This document shows, one piece after another, positions 1 through 8,670 of a stretch of DNA of 52,904 nt. The stretch spans positions 1-52,904 of the forward strand of contig CAILUG010000052.1 of NCBI GenBank assembly GCA_903837345.1, written 5' to 3'. The notes under the pieces were generated by a model. It worked only from the letters and a program-made list of their open reading frames with translations, made no database searches and was not told the DNA's origin. Both the position numbers and the translations under genes were made by a program. The DNA comes from an uncultured Gammaproteobacteria bacterium (GTDB taxonomy: Bacteria > Pseudomonadota > Gammaproteobacteria > Pseudomonadales > Pseudohongiellaceae). Numbering within the stretch: the stretch's first letter is position 1; each line of letters starts with the position of its first letter.

Positions 1-1
1 A

Positions 2-361
2 ACAGGCTCTAGCACCACCTCGAACGGCAATGGCAATTCCACCAGTTCGTCGACTGGCAGCACCGCCAGTAACGGCAATGGCAGCGACAACGGCAAAAGC
101 ACTACCGGTACCACGACTTCAACAGGCTCTACCACCACCTCGAACGGCAATGGCAATTCCACGGGTTCGTCGACCGGCAGCACCGCCAGTAACGGCAATG
201 GCAGCGACAACGGCAAAAGCACTACCGGCACCACGACTTCAACAGGCTCTACCACCACCTCGAACGGCAATGGCAATTCCACGGGTTCGTCGACCGGCAG
301 CACCGCCAGTAACGGCAATGGCGGCGACAACGGCAAGAGCAGTGCCGGCAACGGCAGTTCT
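2..361 (+). repeat. three tandem 120-bp coding repeats
   Basis: Units lie at 2-121, 122-241 and 242-361, each encoding 40 residues of Ser/Thr/Gly/Asn-rich linker. Units 1 and 2 differ at only a few bases. Unit 3 diverges in its last third. The array probably continues to the left of the window. Near identity at the DNA level suggests recent expansion by slippage or recombination. Confidence 0.9.
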
Positions 362-874
362 TCGACGTCAACAGTCACCAATCCGCAGAGCTTGTCCTAT
401 TGGGACACCGCTGTGACTGGTACTTTGCAGTCCTTGATTGGTGAGTCTGCAACCAGGACGCATCTGGCTGGTATAGATCTGGCTTACTCCAAAGCGGTGT
501 CGATCGCCAACACCACAGGCAGTCTCAGTTACTCCAGTGATTCATATGCCGGAACCGATGCGCGCGGCACTGCCCTGAAAGATGTGCAGATGTCCTTTTT
601 GCTTGATCTTGCGGGTGGCGCCATCAGTAGTGGAAAGCTGGTGGTGGATGATGCCAGTCATGTCCAATGGACCGTCACATTCAACGGCAAGGCCACAGGA
701 TCGACCGCTACCATGACAAATCTTGGAGGGAAGCTTACCGGAGACGGGAAGTTTGCTTCTGGGGCCATCACTGGCGTGTTCGTAGGTACGAATCCGAAGC
801 CGGACTTCCTGAGCGCATTCAAATTGCAGTCGGCAACTGATACGGTATCGGGACTGGTTGCACTCAAGCCCTGA
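2..874 (+). CDS. C-terminal part of a repeat-rich exported or surface protein
   Basis: The reading frame is open from the left edge, so the N-terminus and start are missing. The first 120 residues are low-complexity Ser/Thr/Gly/Asn in three near-identical 40-residue units. They are followed by about 165 residues with alternating beta-type segments (residues from about position 392 on) that contain Gly-rich turns and phrases such as FNGKATG and GAITGVF. That pattern resembles the small beta-barrel at the C-terminus of FecR-domain or transferrin-binding-protein-like surface proteins. I infer an exported protein with a flexible repeat linker before a terminal beta domain. The function is unknown, and the FecR link rests only on the look of the C-terminus. 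The stop TGA is at 872-874. The next gene is convergent. Confidence 0.6.
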   Translation, partial: TGSSTTSNGNGNSTSSSTGSTASNGNGSDNGKSTTGTTTSTGSTTTSNGNGNSTGSSTGSTASNGNGSDNGKSTTGTTTSTGSTTTSNGNGNSTGSSTGSTASNGNGGDNGKSSAGNGSSSTSTVTNPQSLSYWDTAVTGTLQSLIGESATRTHLAGIDLAYSKAVSIANTTGSLSYSSDSYAGTDARGTALKDVQMSFLLDLAGGAISSGKLVVDDASHVQWTVTFNGKATGSTATMTNLGGKLTGDGKFASGAITGVFVGTNPKPDFLSAFKLQSATDTVSGLVALKP

Positions 875-915
875 TGGTCAGCCTTTGCCGATAGACCGGC
901 AATGTTTACGCAAAC

Positions 916-1119
916 CTAATCGCGCAGCAGGAAGGTCAGCAGAAACAGCACGAGCTTGAAGCCGAGCAGCTTCAGCCCTTTGCGGGCTTCGGCCGGTTTC
1001 AGTCTGGCCACCAGTGGCATCGCGCCGAACACCTTGCCTTTCAAAACCAGCTCATTGCCCTTGCGTTCGATGGCGCTGATTTCCATCAGCACGCTGTTGT
1101 CCTGCGCGTAGAGTTTCAT
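916..1119 (-). CDS. small conserved-looking hypothetical protein, 67 aa
   Basis: A short protein whose last third (about residues 48-67) is hydrophobic (GFKLVLFLLTFLL) and could be one membrane segment or an amphipathic anchor. The first part is charged and beta-like. An upstream in-frame ATG at 1143 exists. I prefer the ATG at 1119 because GGAAC sits about 9 bases before it and the protein then begins MKLYAQ. It lies 43 bases downstream of the molybdopterin oxidoreductase on the same strand, so the two are probably co-transcribed. No function can be assigned. Confidence 0.55.
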   Translation of the reverse strand: MKLYAQDNSVLMEISAIERKGNELVLKGKVFGAMPLVARLKPAEARKGLKLLGFKLVLFLLTFLLRD

Positions 1120-1162
1120 GCTTGCGGTTCCGGACTGCTTCAATTCACGAGTGGGAGGCGGT

Positions 1163-2350
1163 TCAGGCTATCTTTATCTTGCGCGGGAACTGGGCATAGT
1201 TCTCCCAGCGGGTAGGTTTTTCCGGCATTTCTTCCGGGGTGGCCTGCACCTGGCCATTGCTGTCGATCACGCGGGAGACCAGCGTATGTTCGCCGACTTT
1301 GGCATTGTTCCATTGGTAGGTGAACAACTTCCACGAGTATTTGCCGGCATTCCTGTCGAAAGTGGCTGCTTGCCAGGGGCCGCCATCAATACTGACTTCC
1401 ACGGCACGCAGCGGGGTGCCGTCGTTGAGTACGAAGCCGGTGATCTTGTGGCTGGCCCCGGATTTGGTGACGCGCACGATAGCCGATTTCAACCGGATAC
1501 GAGTGACCGAACGTTCTTCCCAGCGTATTTCACCACCAATGTCCTGCTTGCTGAGCGTGACATAGTCGCGGCCCATGAAACGGCCCATGAAGCGGCGATC
1601 CTGCACATGGATCTGGCTCAGCCACTTGACGTTGGCGACACCGTACCAGCCCGGCACCAGCAATCTGAGCGGAGCGCCGTGATAGAGCGGCAGGGGTTCA
1701 CCATTCATTTCGTAGACCACCAGCACATCAGGACTCATCGCATCATTGATATGCAGGCTGCGACCGAAGTTTTGTTCAACATCTATATCGCGTATTTTTT
1801 CAGTGCCCTGGTCGCGGCCGTAGCAGACTACTTCGATGCCATCTGGCTTGACCCCGGCCTCCTCAAGCAGCCCTTTCAGCGAAGTGCCGACCCAGCGTGC
1901 ATTGCCGATCAAACCCTGGAACAGGCGGGGACTGTTGCCGCCGCATTCGAAGCCGGCATCGATTTCCACCTTGGGGCGGCTGCGGATTGCGGCCATGTCG
2001 AGCTCGAGTGTCTTGTTGACGAGCCCGGTGACTCGCAACTTGTAGGTAGCAACATCCACCGCCGGCTGGTTGTAGTGCTGGACAATGTAGAAATCAGCAT
2101 TGCTGGTGTAAAACGCAGAGATGCCGCGACTGTCGAGGTAATGGGTGGCACCTGGCGCAACCGGAGGTGCAATGTATTCCGGTGGCATATCGGAGAATGG
2201 CACCAGGGTTTCATCGGCCGCCATTGCCAGTTGGCTCCAGAGCGGAGATGAGGCCACCAGGGCGCCAGCGCCCAGAGTCAGTCCCTGCTTGAGCAGCTCA
2301 CGACGATCCTGACGGGATTCATTTAGTATGGAATCTTTATGGTTGGACAT
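1163..2350 (-). CDS. Tat-exported molybdopterin-dependent oxidoreductase (sulfite oxidase family)
   Basis: The 395-residue protein has a twin-arginine signal near the N-terminus (RRELLKQGLTLGAG, then AMA at the likely cleavage site), so it should fold with its cofactor in the cytoplasm and act in the periplasm. The Moco-binding domain holds the segment FECGGNSP, with Cys136 as the expected molybdenum ligand. The C-terminal third resembles the Mo-co dimerisation domain (VSIDGGPWQ, then WENYAQFPRKI). It lacks an attached heme domain, so electrons must pass to a separate carrier. The family includes sulfite oxidases SorA/SorT and SoxC. The substrate cannot be read from the sequence. The ATG at 2350 is preferred over one at 2413, because the Tat motif then lies about 15 residues from the start. 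Confidence 0.85.
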   Translation of the reverse strand: MSNHKDSILNESRQDRRELLKQGLTLGAGALVASSPLWSQLAMAADETLVPFSDMPPEYIAPPVAPGATHYLDSRGISAFYTSNADFYIVQHYNQPAVDVATYKLRVTGLVNKTLELDMAAIRSRPKVEIDAGFECGGNSPRLFQGLIGNARWVGTSLKGLLEEAGVKPDGIEVVCYGRDQGTEKIRDIDVEQNFGRSLHINDAMSPDVLVVYEMNGEPLPLYHGAPLRLLVPGWYGVANVKWLSQIHVQDRRFMGRFMGRDYVTLSKQDIGGEIRWEERSVTRIRLKSAIVRVTKSGASHKITGFVLNDGTPLRAVEVSIDGGPWQAATFDRNAGKYSWKLFTYQWNNAKVGEHTLVSRVIDSNGQVQATPEEMPEKPTRWENYAQFPRKIKIA

Positions 2351-2555
2351 GGCAAGGTTCTCGTTGGGTAGTGGCCGGGGGGGAGCTTGCGGCATTATTT
2401 GCCTGACTGACAAGCAGGGTCAAACAACTTGGGTCTACTTGTGAAAAATGTTTGATGGTGACATTGCCATGCTGCCCTTGAATGCCCCCGTCCACTGGCT
2501 TAGGCTTCGGCAGCTTTGTCCCGGTGGTGAAGCCTTGTTTTCTATTGATCTGGAC

Positions 2556-3833
2556 ATGGTTATGAAGGTGTTGGTGAAACTGCGACTTCGGCTAAGGGGA
2601 GCTTGCATTGCTCCCATGCTGCTGGCTCCGCTGATACTGCAGGCAGCAGCACCGGTGGATCCGCTTGCCAACCCGCCCACTCCTGCTTTTCCGGGCCAGA
2701 CCAGGGCCCCGGCACCGGCTGCTGCGTCTGCTGTCAATCAACAGGTGGTGGCCAGCGGACTCACATTGCCGCGTTCGCTGGTGGCGTTGCCCGATGGCAA
2801 CCTGATCGTCACCGAAGGCGTGGGGACGGTGCGCATACTCAGCCCGGATGGCAAATTGTCGCAGCCGCTGCCAGGCATGCCTGAGATATTGTCGGTAGCC
2901 GGCCGCAGCCTCAACGATTTCGTAATCGACGCGAAGTTCAGCGAAAACCGCTTGGTCTATTTCACCTACACAGCCCCGGCGAAAGGCCAGAAGGGCGGCG
3001 CCCGCACCACGCAGGAGCGCGATGCCGCTCTGGCCAAAGGTGCAGCGTTCCAGGTGGACCAGTTGGCCCGGGCCAAACTGTCAGCCGATCTCGGTCGCAT
3101 CGAAGAGGTGCAGGTCCTCGGTGTCATTCCGGGTCGACGGCTGGTGTCGAAAGCCGATGGCACGCTGTTCATCAGCACGATGGCGTTCGACAAGAACAGT
3201 GCGCAGGCCCAGAACCTGCAGTCATTGGCCGGAAAATTCCTGCGCATCAACAGTGACGGCAGCATTCCGGCCGACAATCCCTTTGTCGGACGCGGCATGG
3301 TCAAACAGGAAATCTTTTCGGTGGGGCATCGTGATCCCGATGGTGCGGCCATCAACCCGGTGACCGGCGAATTGTGGGCCATCGAACACGGCCCGATGGG
3401 CGGAGACGAGATCAATATCATCCGTTCCGGCAAGAACTACGGCTGGCCCCTCATCACCTATGGCAAGGAATATGACGGCACCGAAATCGGCTATTCCCGG
3501 CGGTATGGTCTTGAGCAACCACTTTATTACTGGTTTCCGTCGGTGGCACCCTCAGGGCTGTTGTTCTATACCGGCACACTGTTTCCCGACTGGCAAGGGG
3601 ATCTGTTGATCGGCACTCTCAGTCCCACCCAGGGCAGGTTTCTGGTGCACCTGAAATTGAACGGCGAAAAAGTGGCTTCGGAAGAACATCTGCTGGTACT
3701 CAATGACCGGCGCGTACGTGCCGTGGCCCAGGGTGCCGACGGTGCGGTCTATGTGCTGACTGATTCCGAGGACAACAATCAGGCCAATCGTCATTTCCCC
3801 GGCCAGGTCCTCAAGTTGACTCCGCCCCGGTGA
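2556..3833 (+). CDS. PQQ-dependent sugar dehydrogenase family protein
   Basis: The N-terminus carries basic residues and a hydrophobic stretch ending in AAA, consistent with a signal peptide, then a Pro/Ala-rich linker. The remainder is a six-bladed propeller of the glucose/sorbosone dehydrogenase family (YliI/soluble aldose dehydrogenase). It shows the phrases VGHRDPDGAAINP, IEHGPMGGDEINI and GKNYGWP, which are typical of the quinone and calcium site. Such enzymes oxidise aldoses in the periplasm using PQQ. No PQQ synthesis genes are in view. Two ATGs (2556, 2562) could start the protein, and an upstream ATG at 2448 gives a poor signal peptide. The stop overlaps the GTG start of the next gene, suggesting translational coupling. 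Confidence 0.8.
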   Translation: MVMKVLVKLRLRLRGACIAPMLLAPLILQAAAPVDPLANPPTPAFPGQTRAPAPAAASAVNQQVVASGLTLPRSLVALPDGNLIVTEGVGTVRILSPDGKLSQPLPGMPEILSVAGRSLNDFVIDAKFSENRLVYFTYTAPAKGQKGGARTTQERDAALAKGAAFQVDQLARAKLSADLGRIEEVQVLGVIPGRRLVSKADGTLFISTMAFDKNSAQAQNLQSLAGKFLRINSDGSIPADNPFVGRGMVKQEIFSVGHRDPDGAAINPVTGELWAIEHGPMGGDEINIIRSGKNYGWPLITYGKEYDGTEIGYSRRYGLEQPLYYWFPSVAPSGLLFYTGTLFPDWQGDLLIGTLSPTQGRFLVHLKLNGEKVASEEHLLVLNDRRVRAVAQGADGAVYVLTDSEDNNQANRHFPGQVLKLTPPR

Positions 3834-4486
3834 CGCTGAAAATTTCTGCATTTTCGGCAGTGGATCATCATGCCGAAATCCCCGACAACTTCGTGCATCT
3901 GCGCGAAGTGGTGGGCGACATCGTTGAAGATGTGCGTTATTTCTCGTCAGACAACTTCATTGGCGAGCGCATCCCCGGCTACGAGAGCAACCGGCTGATC
4001 ATTACGCTGGAAGCCGCACTGGCACTGAAGCAGGTCCAGCGGGAGCTTGCCTATGGCGGTCTGGCGCTGAAAGTGTTCGATGCGTACCGGCCGCAGCGGG
4101 CTGTCGATTTTTTCGGCCGTTGGGCCGCCGACCTCAATGACAACCGCATGCAGCAGCGTTTTTATCCGCGCTTGCAGAAGCAGGATCTGTTTCCGCAGGG
4201 CTATCTGGTGCGGCAATCCAGTCATTCCCGCGGCAGCACGGTGGATCTCACGCTGATTGATGCAATCAGTGGCCGGGAGCTCGACATGGGAACCGAGTTC
4301 GATTTTTTCGACCTCAAGTCCTGGCCAGCCTCCACTGAAGTTGCCGCCGAACAGCGCGCCAATCGTTTGCTGTTGCGGACTGCAATGACCAATGCCGGCT
4401 TTGCCGGCGTGGAAGAGGAGTGGTGGCATTTCCTGCTGCTGCAGGAACCCTATCCTGACCGCTATTTCGATTTTGTGATCCGTTGA
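3830..4486 (+). CDS. D-Ala-D-Ala dipeptidase (VanX/DdpX-like, peptidase M15D)
   Basis: The 218-residue protein has the expected zinc-peptidase signatures: DAYRPQRAV (substrate Arg region), SSHSRGSTVDLTL (SxHxxGxxxD, two zinc ligands), and EEWWHF (catalytic Glu and third zinc ligand His). The family cleaves D-Ala-D-Ala, either for vancomycin resistance or for recycling wall dipeptides in Gram-negatives (DdpX). I see no signal peptide, so a cytoplasmic recycling role is more likely here. It starts with GTG at 3830, overlapping the stop of the sugar dehydrogenase gene, so its expression is probably coupled to it. No vanHA-like genes are nearby, which argues against a resistance cassette. Confidence 0.85.
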   Translation: MTLKISAFSAVDHHAEIPDNFVHLREVVGDIVEDVRYFSSDNFIGERIPGYESNRLIITLEAALALKQVQRELAYGGLALKVFDAYRPQRAVDFFGRWAADLNDNRMQQRFYPRLQKQDLFPQGYLVRQSSHSRGSTVDLTLIDAISGRELDMGTEFDFFDLKSWPASTEVAAEQRANRLLLRTAMTNAGFAGVEEEWWHFLLLQEPYPDRYFDFVIR

Positions 4487-4539
4487 ATCAAGGCATAACC
4501 AGTGGCAGGGAGTCTGAACTGCCCTTCTTGAGGTAATGA

Positions 4540-7422
4540 ATGAGCTTGCAAGGCAGGAGTATTTTGCGCGTCAGACTGGAGGGTCTGAAAAACTATCCCA
4601 TCCGCACCAAACTCGTGTTCATAAGTCTGGTGGTGGCTACCGTGACGCTGCTGTTGGCGACGCTGGCTTTCACGGTTTACCAGATCAACAGTTACCGCAG
4701 CAGCCTGTTGCAGAATGTGGTTTCGGTGGCCAAGGTGATTGCCTACAACACCAGCGACGCCATTGATGCGGACAATCTTGCGCCGGTGAAGGCAATGTTC
4801 GCCAGCCTCGATCATTTCAGGGACATTGATGCCATTGCGATTGTCGATGCCGGTGGCAAAATCTTTGCGGCCAACGGCGCCTACACCAGCATGTTGCAGG
4901 AAACGCCGACCGCACGCAGGAATGTGTTCGACCAGCGCGGCCGGCTCGACTATGCCTATGCCTATCTGGACCTGTCACTGCATGTGTTTGTGCCGGTACA
5001 CAGCGGTGACGAGGTGGTGGCCACCGTGGTCATCCGTTCCACCTTGTCGGGGTTGCAGCAACAGGTCCGTACTTTCATCTTCATAGTGCTGGCGGTGCTG
5101 GTGGTATCGATATTCGTCAGCTTCGGACTCGTCTCGCTGCTGCAACATATCATTTCCGACCCTATCAACGAGTTCAAGCGCGCAGTTGACCAGGTGCGCA
5201 TGTACAAGAACTTCAATGTCAAAGTGCCGATCACTGCACTGGATGAGCTGGGCCAGCTGATCACCGGCTTCAATGACATGTTGAGTGAAATCAAGCTGCG
5301 CGACGATCACCTGGAAAAATACCGGTCTTCACTGGAAAAAACCGTGCAGATCAGGACGCTCGACATCCAGAACGCCAACAAGGCACTTGAGAAGGCGCTG
5401 CGCAACATTACCCAGGAGAAAGAGCGGGCCGAACAGGCCAGCAAGGCCAAGAGCGAATTCCTGGCGATGATGAGTCATGAAATCCGCACGCCGATGAACG
5501 GGATCCTCGGCATGACCGAACTGTTGTCGGGCACCGGACTCAGCGAAGAGCAGCGCTACTATGTGCGTACAGCCCAGGAATCGGGCGAAGTGCTGCTCAG
5601 TCTCATCAATGATGTGCTGGATTATTCGCGGCTCGAAGCCGGCAAGATGTCGATACACAATATCGAGTTTGATTTTGTCGAGCTGGTGGCAAGAACCTGC
5701 GGGCTTTTCACCAGCCAGATCCGCTCGCACGGATTGCGCCTGCTGCTGCATCCCAAACTCGCTGCGCTGGAGCAGCTGGTGATAGGGGACGCCGACAAGA
5801 TCAGGCAGGTGCTGATCAACCTGCTGAGCAATGCAGTCAAGTTCACTGACAAGGGCCGGATAGCCGTGACAGTTGAGCCTTTGCCGGCCGCTACTTTTGA
5901 GGTTGGCAACGCGCTGGCATTGCTGGTGCGGGTTGAAGATACCGGGATCGGCATCGAGGCTGACCAGCTGGGCAACATCTTCGACATATTCACCCAGGAA
6001 GACAGTTCCACCACGCGCGAACGCGGAGGTTCCGGTCTTGGGCTGAGCATCAGCAAGCGCATGGTCGAAATGCTGGGCGGAGCAATCACTGTCCAGAGCA
6101 GCAAGAATGCCGGATCAACCTTCTGTTTCACCCTGCATCTGCAAACCGGGCGCAAATTGTCTGCCGGCTGTGATGATTTGCCGGAACTGCAGCAACGCGA
6201 GCAACTGCTGGTGGTGGCCGACAATGACGGCAGGGACCTGATGACATGCTGGTTTGCACCGCTGGGATCGCCGGTACAGATTTACCAGGATCATCTCAGT
6301 GTCGAAGCCAATGCTGAAGCGCTGGGTCTGCAAGTCCCGGCTCCGCTGCTGCTGGTGTTGTGCTGCCAGCTTCCGCATGAACAGCAATATGAGTTGATCG
6401 CCCGCTTGCGTCAGCACTTTCACAATCCCGGGCTGCCGGTGGTGTACATCCTTGAAGATTATGAATCGATGCTGGGCGAACGGGACCGCATGGGTACAAA
6501 CAGTGTCTGCCTGGGTTTCCCGGTGCAAAGACAGGAACTTTACTCGGCCTGCATTGCACTGCTGGAAGGAAAACCGGCAGGTGAAATCTCCATGTCAGCG
6601 ATGGAGCAAAACGCGGAGCCGCTGGGCCTCACTGTGTTGCTGGCGGAAGACAATCGTGTCAACCAGCAAGTGGCAGAAGTGATGATCGCCAAGGCCGGTT
6701 GCAATGTGGTGACTGTCAGCAACGGCAAACTGGCACTGGAATGCTGCAAGGATGCGGTTTTTGATCTGGTGTTCATGGATTGTCACATGCCGGTGATGGA
6801 TGGCTACGAAAGCACCCAGCTTATCCGCCGCCATGAACGTGAAACCGGACGTGCAGCCGTGCCGATCGTGGCGTTGACTGCCAATGTGGTTGCAGCTGAA
6901 CGGGAACGCGCACTCAGCATAGGCATGGATGACTATCTGACCAAGCCCTTCAAATTCGAGCAGATCCATGCAGTGCTTGCCCGTTATCACGGGCAGTGGG
7001 GCCCGGCAAGACAGCGGGCAGTGCCTGACATGCATGCAGCAGTCGCAACCACGGTCGCGGAAAATACGGCACCTGTGCTGGATCAGGAAGTACTGCACGA
7101 ACTGATCCAGATCGGAGGCGAGGGCACTGATTCGGTGCTGGGCAGGATCGTGCAGTTGTTCCTGCAGGATTCACCGCCGCTGCTCAATGAAATCATCGAA
7201 TTTCTGCATGCAGGCCAATATGAAAAACTTGGCCAGGCGGCCCATGCATTGAAATCGATGTGCCTGTCACTGGGGGCGCGCAGTTTTGCAGCTTTGTGTC
7301 ACCAGTTTGAACTGGCCGGCAAACAACAGTCGCCATCTGCCGTGCGGATGCAGGTAGGCAATCTCAGGCAGCAATATGCGGAATTGTGTGCAGCTTTGAA
7401 AGCGTTGGGAACCACAGCATGA
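4540..7422 (+). CDS. hybrid sensor histidine kinase with two receivers and Hpt (BarA-like architecture)
   Basis: Domain order in the 960 residues: TM1 about 24-46, periplasmic sensor region about 47-175, TM2 about 177-200, HAMP about 200-255, coiled linker, HisKA with His313 in [12 protein letters not shown], HATPase about 415-535 with DTGIGI and GGSGLGLSI, then a degenerate receiver about 553-675. A complete receiver about 696-815 follows (LAEDNRVN, phosphoacceptor Asp747 in [12 protein letters not shown], switch Thr780, Lys802), and an Hpt domain with His902 in AAHALKSM ends the protein. This is the BarA/ArcB-style phosphorelay layout. No cognate response regulator lies beside it, so the output is unknown. 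The degenerate receiver has CCQLP where the Asp would be. The next gene is convergent, 13 bases away. Confidence 0.93.
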   Translation: MSLQGRSILRVRLEGLKNYPIRTKLVFISLVVATVTLLLATLAFTVYQINSYRSSLLQNVVSVAKVIAYNTSDAIDADNLAPVKAMFASLDHFRDIDAIAIVDAGGKIFAANGAYTSMLQETPTARRNVFDQRGRLDYAYAYLDLSLHVFVPVHSGDEVVATVVIRSTLSGLQQQVRTFIFIVLAVLVVSIFVSFGLVSLLQHIISDPINEFKRAVDQVRMYKNFNVKVPITALDELGQLITGFNDMLSEIKLRDDHLEKYRSSLEKTVQIRTLDIQNANKALEKALRNITQEKERAEQASKAKSEFLAMMSHEIRTPMNGILGMTELLSGTGLSEEQRYYVRTAQESGEVLLSLINDVLDYSRLEAGKMSIHNIEFDFVELVARTCGLFTSQIRSHGLRLLLHPKLAALEQLVIGDADKIRQVLINLLSNAVKFTDKGRIAVTVEPLPAATFEVGNALALLVRVEDTGIGIEADQLGNIFDIFTQEDSSTTRERGGSGLGLSISKRMVEMLGGAITVQSSKNAGSTFCFTLHLQTGRKLSAGCDDLPELQQREQLLVVADNDGRDLMTCWFAPLGSPVQIYQDHLSVEANAEALGLQVPAPLLLVLCCQLPHEQQYELIARLRQHFHNPGLPVVYILEDYESMLGERDRMGTNSVCLGFPVQRQELYSACIALLEGKPAGEISMSAMEQNAEPLGLTVLLAEDNRVNQQVAEVMIAKAGCNVVTVSNGKLALECCKDAVFDLVFMDCHMPVMDGYESTQLIRRHERETGRAAVPIVALTANVVAAERERALSIGMDDYLTKPFKFEQIHAVLARYHGQWGPARQRAVPDMHAAVATTVAENTAPVLDQEVLHELIQIGGEGTDSVLGRIVQLFLQDSPPLLNEIIEFLHAGQYEKLGQAAHALKSMCLSLGARSFAALCHQFELAGKQQSPSAVRMQVGNLRQQYAELCAALKALGTTA

Positions 7423-7435
7423 ACACCAGCCAGCT

Positions 7436-8371
7436 TCAGTGTTGCAAACTGCCCTCGCACCAGGCTGCCACACTGGCACCCAGCACCTTGAGGTTGTAGC
7501 CGCCTTCCAGCACTGACAACAGGCGGCCACTGCAATATTTGTCGGCTACCTGGCGCATTTGCCGGCCGAGCCAGCGGTAAGTGATTTCTGTCAACAGCAG
7601 TCCGGCCAGCGGATCGTGGCGGTGCGCATCAAAGCCGGCTGAAACCAGCAGCAACTGCGGTTCAAAGCTGCAGAGTTCCGGCAGCACTTCCCGGGCAAAT
7701 ACCCGTTGATACTGGGTATCTTCGGTTTCACTGGCCAGTGGCACATTGTGGATGTTGCCGGGACGGTTTTCGGCTTGCGAACCTGTGCCGGGATAGTGCG
7801 GAAACTGGTGGGTTGAGAGATACAACATGCCGGTCTCGCCCCTGAGTATGTCCTGGGTGCCGTTGCCATGGTGCACATCAAAATCAACCACTGCTACCCG
7901 CTCTATGCCGTGCTGCTGTCTCGCATGCTTTGCAGCAATCGCAATCTGGTTGAACACGCAGAAACCCATCGATCGGTCACGGGTGGCATGATGCCCTGGT
8001 GGCCTGGTCACGCAAAAAACATGATTGGTGTCGCCATTCATCAACGCATCGACACCCGCACAGGCAGCGCCAACGCCACGCAACGCCGCAGTGAGTGAGC
8101 CGGGAGAAAGCACAGTGTCCGCATCCAGTGCTGCACGTCCGGCTGCCGGTGCCGTTTGCAACACGGCTTCCCACATGTGCGGTGCATGCGCGAGCAGCAC
8201 TTGCTGTTCCGTGCCAAGCGGTGCTTCGATGAATTGCAATTGACTGCCGAATTTCGCGCTCTTCAAGGCGTCGAGGATGACACGCAAGCGGTCGGCGGAT
8301 TCCGGGTGCTGCGGGCCGGGATCATGCTGGAGACAGTCATCGTGGTGATAGATACAGGTGTTCAAAGGCAT
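7436..8371 (-). CDS. histone deacetylase superfamily hydrolase (AcuC/class II type)
   Basis: A 311-residue zinc-dependent deacetylase-fold protein. The tandem His of the active site is in RPPGHHA, zinc ligands are in DFDVHHGNGTQ and SAGFDAH, and the closing motif is VLEGGYN. Bacterial members remove acyl groups from small amines (acetylpolyamine amidohydrolases) or from acetylated proteins (AcuC). The sequence alone does not separate these. The ATG at 8371 gives the usual start, YHHDDCLQHDPG. The upstream 300 bases hold a palindromic repeat element and no gene. It is convergent with the hybrid kinase gene. Confidence 0.9.
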   Translation of the reverse strand: MPLNTCIYHHDDCLQHDPGPQHPESADRLRVILDALKSAKFGSQLQFIEAPLGTEQQVLLAHAPHMWEAVLQTAPAAGRAALDADTVLSPGSLTAALRGVGAACAGVDALMNGDTNHVFCVTRPPGHHATRDRSMGFCVFNQIAIAAKHARQQHGIERVAVVDFDVHHGNGTQDILRGETGMLYLSTHQFPHYPGTGSQAENRPGNIHNVPLASETEDTQYQRVFAREVLPELCSFEPQLLLVSAGFDAHRHDPLAGLLLTEITYRWLGRQMRQVADKYCSGRLLSVLEGGYNLKVLGASVAAWCEGSLQH

Positions 8372-8510
8372 CAGCGTCCCTGCTTGGTTTTATCTGTGGC
8401 GGCAGACAATATAGTTTTACCCGCGACTATACTCCGTGGTTGATGAGAGCGGCAATGTGATGGCTATTGGGATTGCTTGGTTCTGCGTACAGCCGCTGGC
8501 AGGGACAGGG

Positions 8511-8660
8511 TTCTGAAACACGCCACGAGTTGGTTCTTCGCATACCTTGCGCAGTCGGGCTTCTCCCTGAAGATTACGGGGACACGCACAAGTACGTCCC
8601 TGTAGCTCCCTGCGGCCATCCATGGCCGCAGAGGTCCCCTCCATCTTCAGGGAGAAGCCC
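8511..8660. repeat. palindromic interspersed element, copy A
   Basis: Shares three blocks with copy B at 27766-27875: the 20-mer ttctgaaacacgccacgagt (8511-8530), a 19-mer around agtacgtccctgtag (8587-8605, 17 of 19 identical), and cggccatccatggcc (8613-8627, identical). An 18-bp perfect inverted repeat (8557-8574 with 8643-8660) forms an outer stem, and tgcggccat/atggccgca forms an inner hairpin. The arms differ from those of copy B. The first 20-mer sits outside the stem, as if one element were nested in the remnant of another. It lies downstream of the TipA-like gene and could act in 3' end formation. Confidence 0.75.
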
Positions 8661-8670
8661 TCTCCAGAAT

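Noticed and set aside
2-361. CRISPR-like array
   Set aside because: The 120-bp units are contiguous, have no unique spacers and are translated in the frame of the downstream protein.
1118-2251. A 377-codon plus-strand frame over the molybdopterin oxidoreductase
   Set aside because: The minus strand encodes a clear Tat signal and Moco motif, so the plus frame is a shadow.
3830-4486. Vancomycin-resistance cassette
   Set aside because: Only the VanX-like dipeptidase is present. No VanA ligase, VanH dehydrogenase or VanRS-type regulators lie beside it.
8611-8630. Integron attC site
   Set aside because: The palindrome lacks the conserved attC core (GTTRRRY / RYYYAAC), and there is no integrase or cassette structure.
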